Of a stretch of DNA of 6,870 bases, positions 6,059 to 6,870 are shown piece after piece. The stretch comes from JACMLD01 sp039915085 (GTDB taxonomy: Bacteria; Bacteroidota; Bacteroidia; Chitinophagales; Chitinophagaceae): NCBI GenBank assembly GCA_039915085.1, contig JBDSOC010000090.1:1-6870 (forward strand), given 5' to 3'. Position 1 is the first letter of the stretch. Every line of letters starts with the position of its first letter. The position numbers were made by a program, and so were the translations under genes. The notes beneath the pieces are model-generated. The model saw only the letters and a list, made by a program, of their open reading frames with translations, was not told the DNA's origin and made no database searches.

Positions 6059-6870
6059 CTACCAGGCTGATTTCACCGGCCAGAGATCCAAACTGATCAG
6101 CCTGCTCTTGCTGCCATTACTGAAAACTCTTATTTCATTTTCATTTTTAGCCGGAAAGAATTGCGCTGTTAAAACAGCTTCTCCATCATTGGCAAACACT
6201 TCAACAATGCTGTTATCAAAAAAAACATGCAGTCGCAGTGTTTTATTTTTCAATGCAAGTGTTGTTGCATAACGTGATAGTTTTTTAAAATTTTTATTGA
6301 ATGCCTGGTTGGCGGTATGGCTCCGGTCTATGTATAACTCGCTTTTTGCAACATCATAACCAATTTCAAAAGCATGCTGGTTGCCGGCAGCTAACAGCAG
6401 ACCGCAAGCACCATCACGGCCTGGTTCAATCAACAAATCAATCTCACACTGGGTAGTTTTTTCAGTTAAGGTTATTGAATTGTCTATCATTTTATTTTTT
6501 AATTGAACCAATTCTGGTTGCCGCAATTGTTTAATGGCAGCAACAGGTTGTTGCAGCAGTATCCAGCCTCCATTCACTTCTTTTACCCTCATTGTTCTTG
6601 GTAAAGACATGGCGCCTTTCCATGGTGTTGTGGGAATATCATTTGCGTAGTTCCAGTTGTTGACCCAACCAATAACAGTAGCTGATTGTGCAGCAGGTAA
6701 TTGATTATACGTAATACCCGCATAATATTCCGGGCCATAATCTGGCCGCAAAATTTTACCGGTAGTATTTTCATTAACAAAACGTACACCATCAAATTCT
6801 CCCACAAAATATTGCATGGAGGCATGCTGGGAAGTTTGCAGAATCCATTTCTTTTTTGATGGATTTCCCT
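6059..6870 (-). CDS. Glycoside hydrolase family 32 (fructosidase/levanase/invertase type), 5' truncated by window edge
   Basis: The frame is open to the right edge, so the true start lies outside and the ATG at 6817 is internal. About 269 residues are visible, roughly half of a usual GH32 protein. Counting from the first full codon at 6868: KWIL (7-10) and QYFVGEFDG (19-27) belong to the end of the five-bladed propeller. DYGPEYYAG (43-51), IGWVNNWNYA (66-75) and PWKGAMSLPR (82-91) are strong GH32 signatures. The C-terminal beta-sandwich follows, with EIGYD (168-172), DRSHT (181-185) and DNSIVEVF (218-225). The nucleophile motif (NDPN/DPNG), RDP and the catalytic EC motif lie off the edge, so activity cannot be checked. 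The family releases fructose from sucrose or fructans. DYGPEYYA has E where D is usual. Signal peptide and location are unknown. Confidence 0.93.
   Translation of the reverse strand, partial: GNPSKKKWILQTSQHASMQYFVGEFDGVRFVNENTTGKILRPDYGPEYYAGITYNQLPAAQSATVIGWVNNWNYANDIPTTPWKGAMSLPRTMRVKEVNGGWILLQQPVAAIKQLRQPELVQLKNKMIDNSITLTEKTTQCEIDLLIEPGRDGACGLLLAAGNQHAFEIGYDVAKSELYIDRSHTANQAFNKNFKKLSRYATTLALKNKTLRLHVFFDNSIVEVFANDGEAVLTAQFFPAKNENEIRVFSNGSKSRLISLDLWPVKSAW

Noticed and set aside
6059..6817. ATG at 6817 as the real start of the GH32 gene
   Set aside because: The frame continues upstream to the window edge with family-like residues (KWIL before QYFVGEFDG), and GH32 needs the N-terminal propeller.
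1..6870. CRISPR array, mobile element or defence system
   Set aside because: No regularly spaced repeats, transposase, integrase, terminal repeats or defence-type domains were seen on either strand.

Overview
The window looks like a piece of a Bacteroidota chromosome, most likely from the Chitinophagaceae or a related family (inference). The reasons are AT-rich spacers, starts without clear Shine-Dalgarno sequences, one perfect TAnnTTTG (Bacteroidota -7) element, and protein variants typical of the phylum: an SLC45/GPH-type MFS transporter, GH32, a KdnB-like dehydrogenase and an RmuC with an N-terminal membrane anchor. Most of the window is ordinary housekeeping and accessory metabolism. I see no CRISPR array, insertion sequence, phage gene, tRNA or rRNA.

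Layout. Positions 1-739 (+) hold the C-terminal six-helix half of an MFS sugar transporter. An overlapping open frame at 1-120 may be the tail of its N-terminal half, so the gene is split or frameshifted. Converging on it is rmuC (774-2216, -). A 130-bp divergent spacer with a perfect 19-bp palindrome separates rmuC from a GNAT acetyltransferase (2347-2796, +). The GNAT gene converges on, and overlaps by 15 bp, a six-helix membrane protein with an HEIAH zinc motif (2782-3465, -). That gene lies 30 bp downstream of corA (3496-4593, -), and the two probably form an operon. A 320-bp spacer (4594-4913) carries a strong terminator, a weaker second one, and short open frames of uncertain status. Next come a KdnB-like Kdo 8-oxidase of the iron-alcohol-dehydrogenase superfamily (4914-5987, -) and, 71 bp upstream of it, the 3' part of a GH32 fructosidase gene (6059-6870, -) that runs off the right edge.

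How the genes relate. GH32 and the MFS transporter suit sucrose or fructan use, but they sit at opposite ends on opposite strands and are separated by unrelated genes. KdnB would act in lipopolysaccharide sugar modification (Kdo to Kdo8N), but its partner aminotransferase KdnA is not adjacent. CorA handles divalent cations; the M50-like protein beside it has no known link to CorA. The points most worth a second look are the split transporter at the left edge, the KdnB without KdnA, the unassigned membrane metalloprotease, and the protein-like but broken reading frames between corA and kdnB. I found no convincing new multi-gene system.
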